Positions 63,419 to 64,000 of a stretch of DNA of 64,000 bases are shown here, piece after piece (the first letter of the stretch is position 1; the number at the start of each line of letters is the position of its first letter). A program made the translations under genes and the position numbers. The DNA is from Spirodela intermedia. Lineage: Eukaryota; Streptophyta; Magnoliopsida; Alismatales; Araceae. The stretch spans positions 2,712,501 to 2,776,500 of the forward strand of contig LR746269.1 in the NCBI GenBank assembly GCA_902729315.2, given 5' to 3'. The notes below the pieces were generated by a model that did no database searches, was not told the origin of the DNA, and saw nothing but the letters and a program-made list of their open reading frames with translations.

Positions 63419-64000
63419 GTAAGCGTTGCCTTATACCCTGGATTAGTATGTAACATTTGGTTTTCTGATCCGTTATTGTACATTTATTCTTGAGCCACAT
63501 ATTTTCTTACCTTTTTGAAATGCAATTGCTCTAAGCAACAAGTTATCTGCATCTATTTGTGTGAGTGCTTTTTTAACATGCCATTGAACACATGGTCTGC
63601 TTAAAGTCTCGAGATTGGTCATTTTCATATGATAACTAGATAACTGTTGGTAGGATTGTCCTTCTTTCTGTCATAATCCTTCTAAAAGGACGAAATTCTT
63701 TCAGTTCTGACCTCAACTGTACGTAGATTTTTTAGGCCACTGCATAGATTAGGTGCAGAAGATAGTTTCACATTAAACACGAGTGATATTATGGTAAGAA
63801 AAAAGTCATTGGTTACCTTTTCTATTGAGGAAGCGCCTATCATATATGCGTCTCCACAAGTCCATCAGGGTCATCGAATTAGATCTTATTTGAACTCTTG
63901 ATTCAAAAGACATGTTACAATCTCTGATCTAAAATCTCCTGTATAATCCACGGTTTATTCAACATATACCATATATGCAAAGTTGAGTATGATGTACCCG
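63419..64000 (+). other. SS4 intron 11, runs to the right edge
   Basis: It follows the CTG|GTAAGC donor at 63418. The next expected exon would continue ...QPLVGC.TRLVPQKG, but nothing coding for that was seen before 64000. Confidence 0.6.

Noticed and set aside
1-64000. CRISPR arrays, operons, tRNA or rRNA genes
   Set aside because: None is seen. The window is plant nuclear DNA, and the tandem repeats found have no spacer structure.

Overview
This is a piece of a plant nuclear genome, most likely from a monocot. The genes have plant introns with GT..AG borders. The first exons of the dioxygenase, peptidase and starch synthase genes are strikingly GC-rich, while their later exons and introns are AT-rich, as is common in monocots. 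About a third of the window is decayed retroelement and AT-rich intergenic DNA. I could reconstruct five real protein genes. Four of them were joined exon by exon, and the reading frame stays intact across every junction I propose. The species cannot be decided from the sequence.

Layout: (1) 1-3141, minus strand: first coding exon of the histone chaperone ASF1, whose remaining exons must lie left of the window beyond an intron of at least 3 kb. (2) 3.7-12.4 kb: AT-rich intergenic DNA with an interspersed repeat and an AT-rich minisatellite-like tract. (3) 12.4-20.0 kb, plus strand: a GC-rich leader region with a long CT microsatellite, then a complete lipid phosphate phosphatase gene (7 coding exons, 323 aa). 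(4) 21.5-23.8 kb, minus strand: a complete 2-oxoglutarate/Fe(II) dioxygenase gene (4 exons, 342 aa). It converges on the phosphatase gene. (5) 23.9-41.6 kb: an interspersed repeat directly upstream of the dioxygenase, a broken Ty1/copia element on the minus strand (about 24.9-28.4 kb), a broken Ty3/gypsy element on the plus strand (about 31.1-36.2 kb) with LTR-like fragments of other elements, and AT-rich DNA without genes. (6) 41.6-54.1 kb, minus strand: a complete C-terminal processing peptidase gene of the CTPA3 type (12 exons, 503 aa), with a miniature LTR element in intron 1. (7) 55.3-64.0 kb, plus strand: the first 11 coding exons (818 aa) of a class IV starch synthase, cut off by the right edge.

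The genes do not form one pathway, as expected for a plant chromosome. The last two are a head-to-head pair, and both products are predicted to enter the plastid (peptidase to the thylakoid lumen, starch synthase to the stroma). They share a 1.2 kb intergenic region with four GGNCCCAC sites, the class I TCP binding motif. I found no CRISPR array, operon or clear RNA gene. The most unusual structures are a 25-nt perfect inverted copy of dioxygenase coding sequence just upstream of its own start codon, a second copy of the promoter-adjacent repeat 18 kb away, a three-unit tandem repeat in the dioxygenase intron, and the miniature LTR element.
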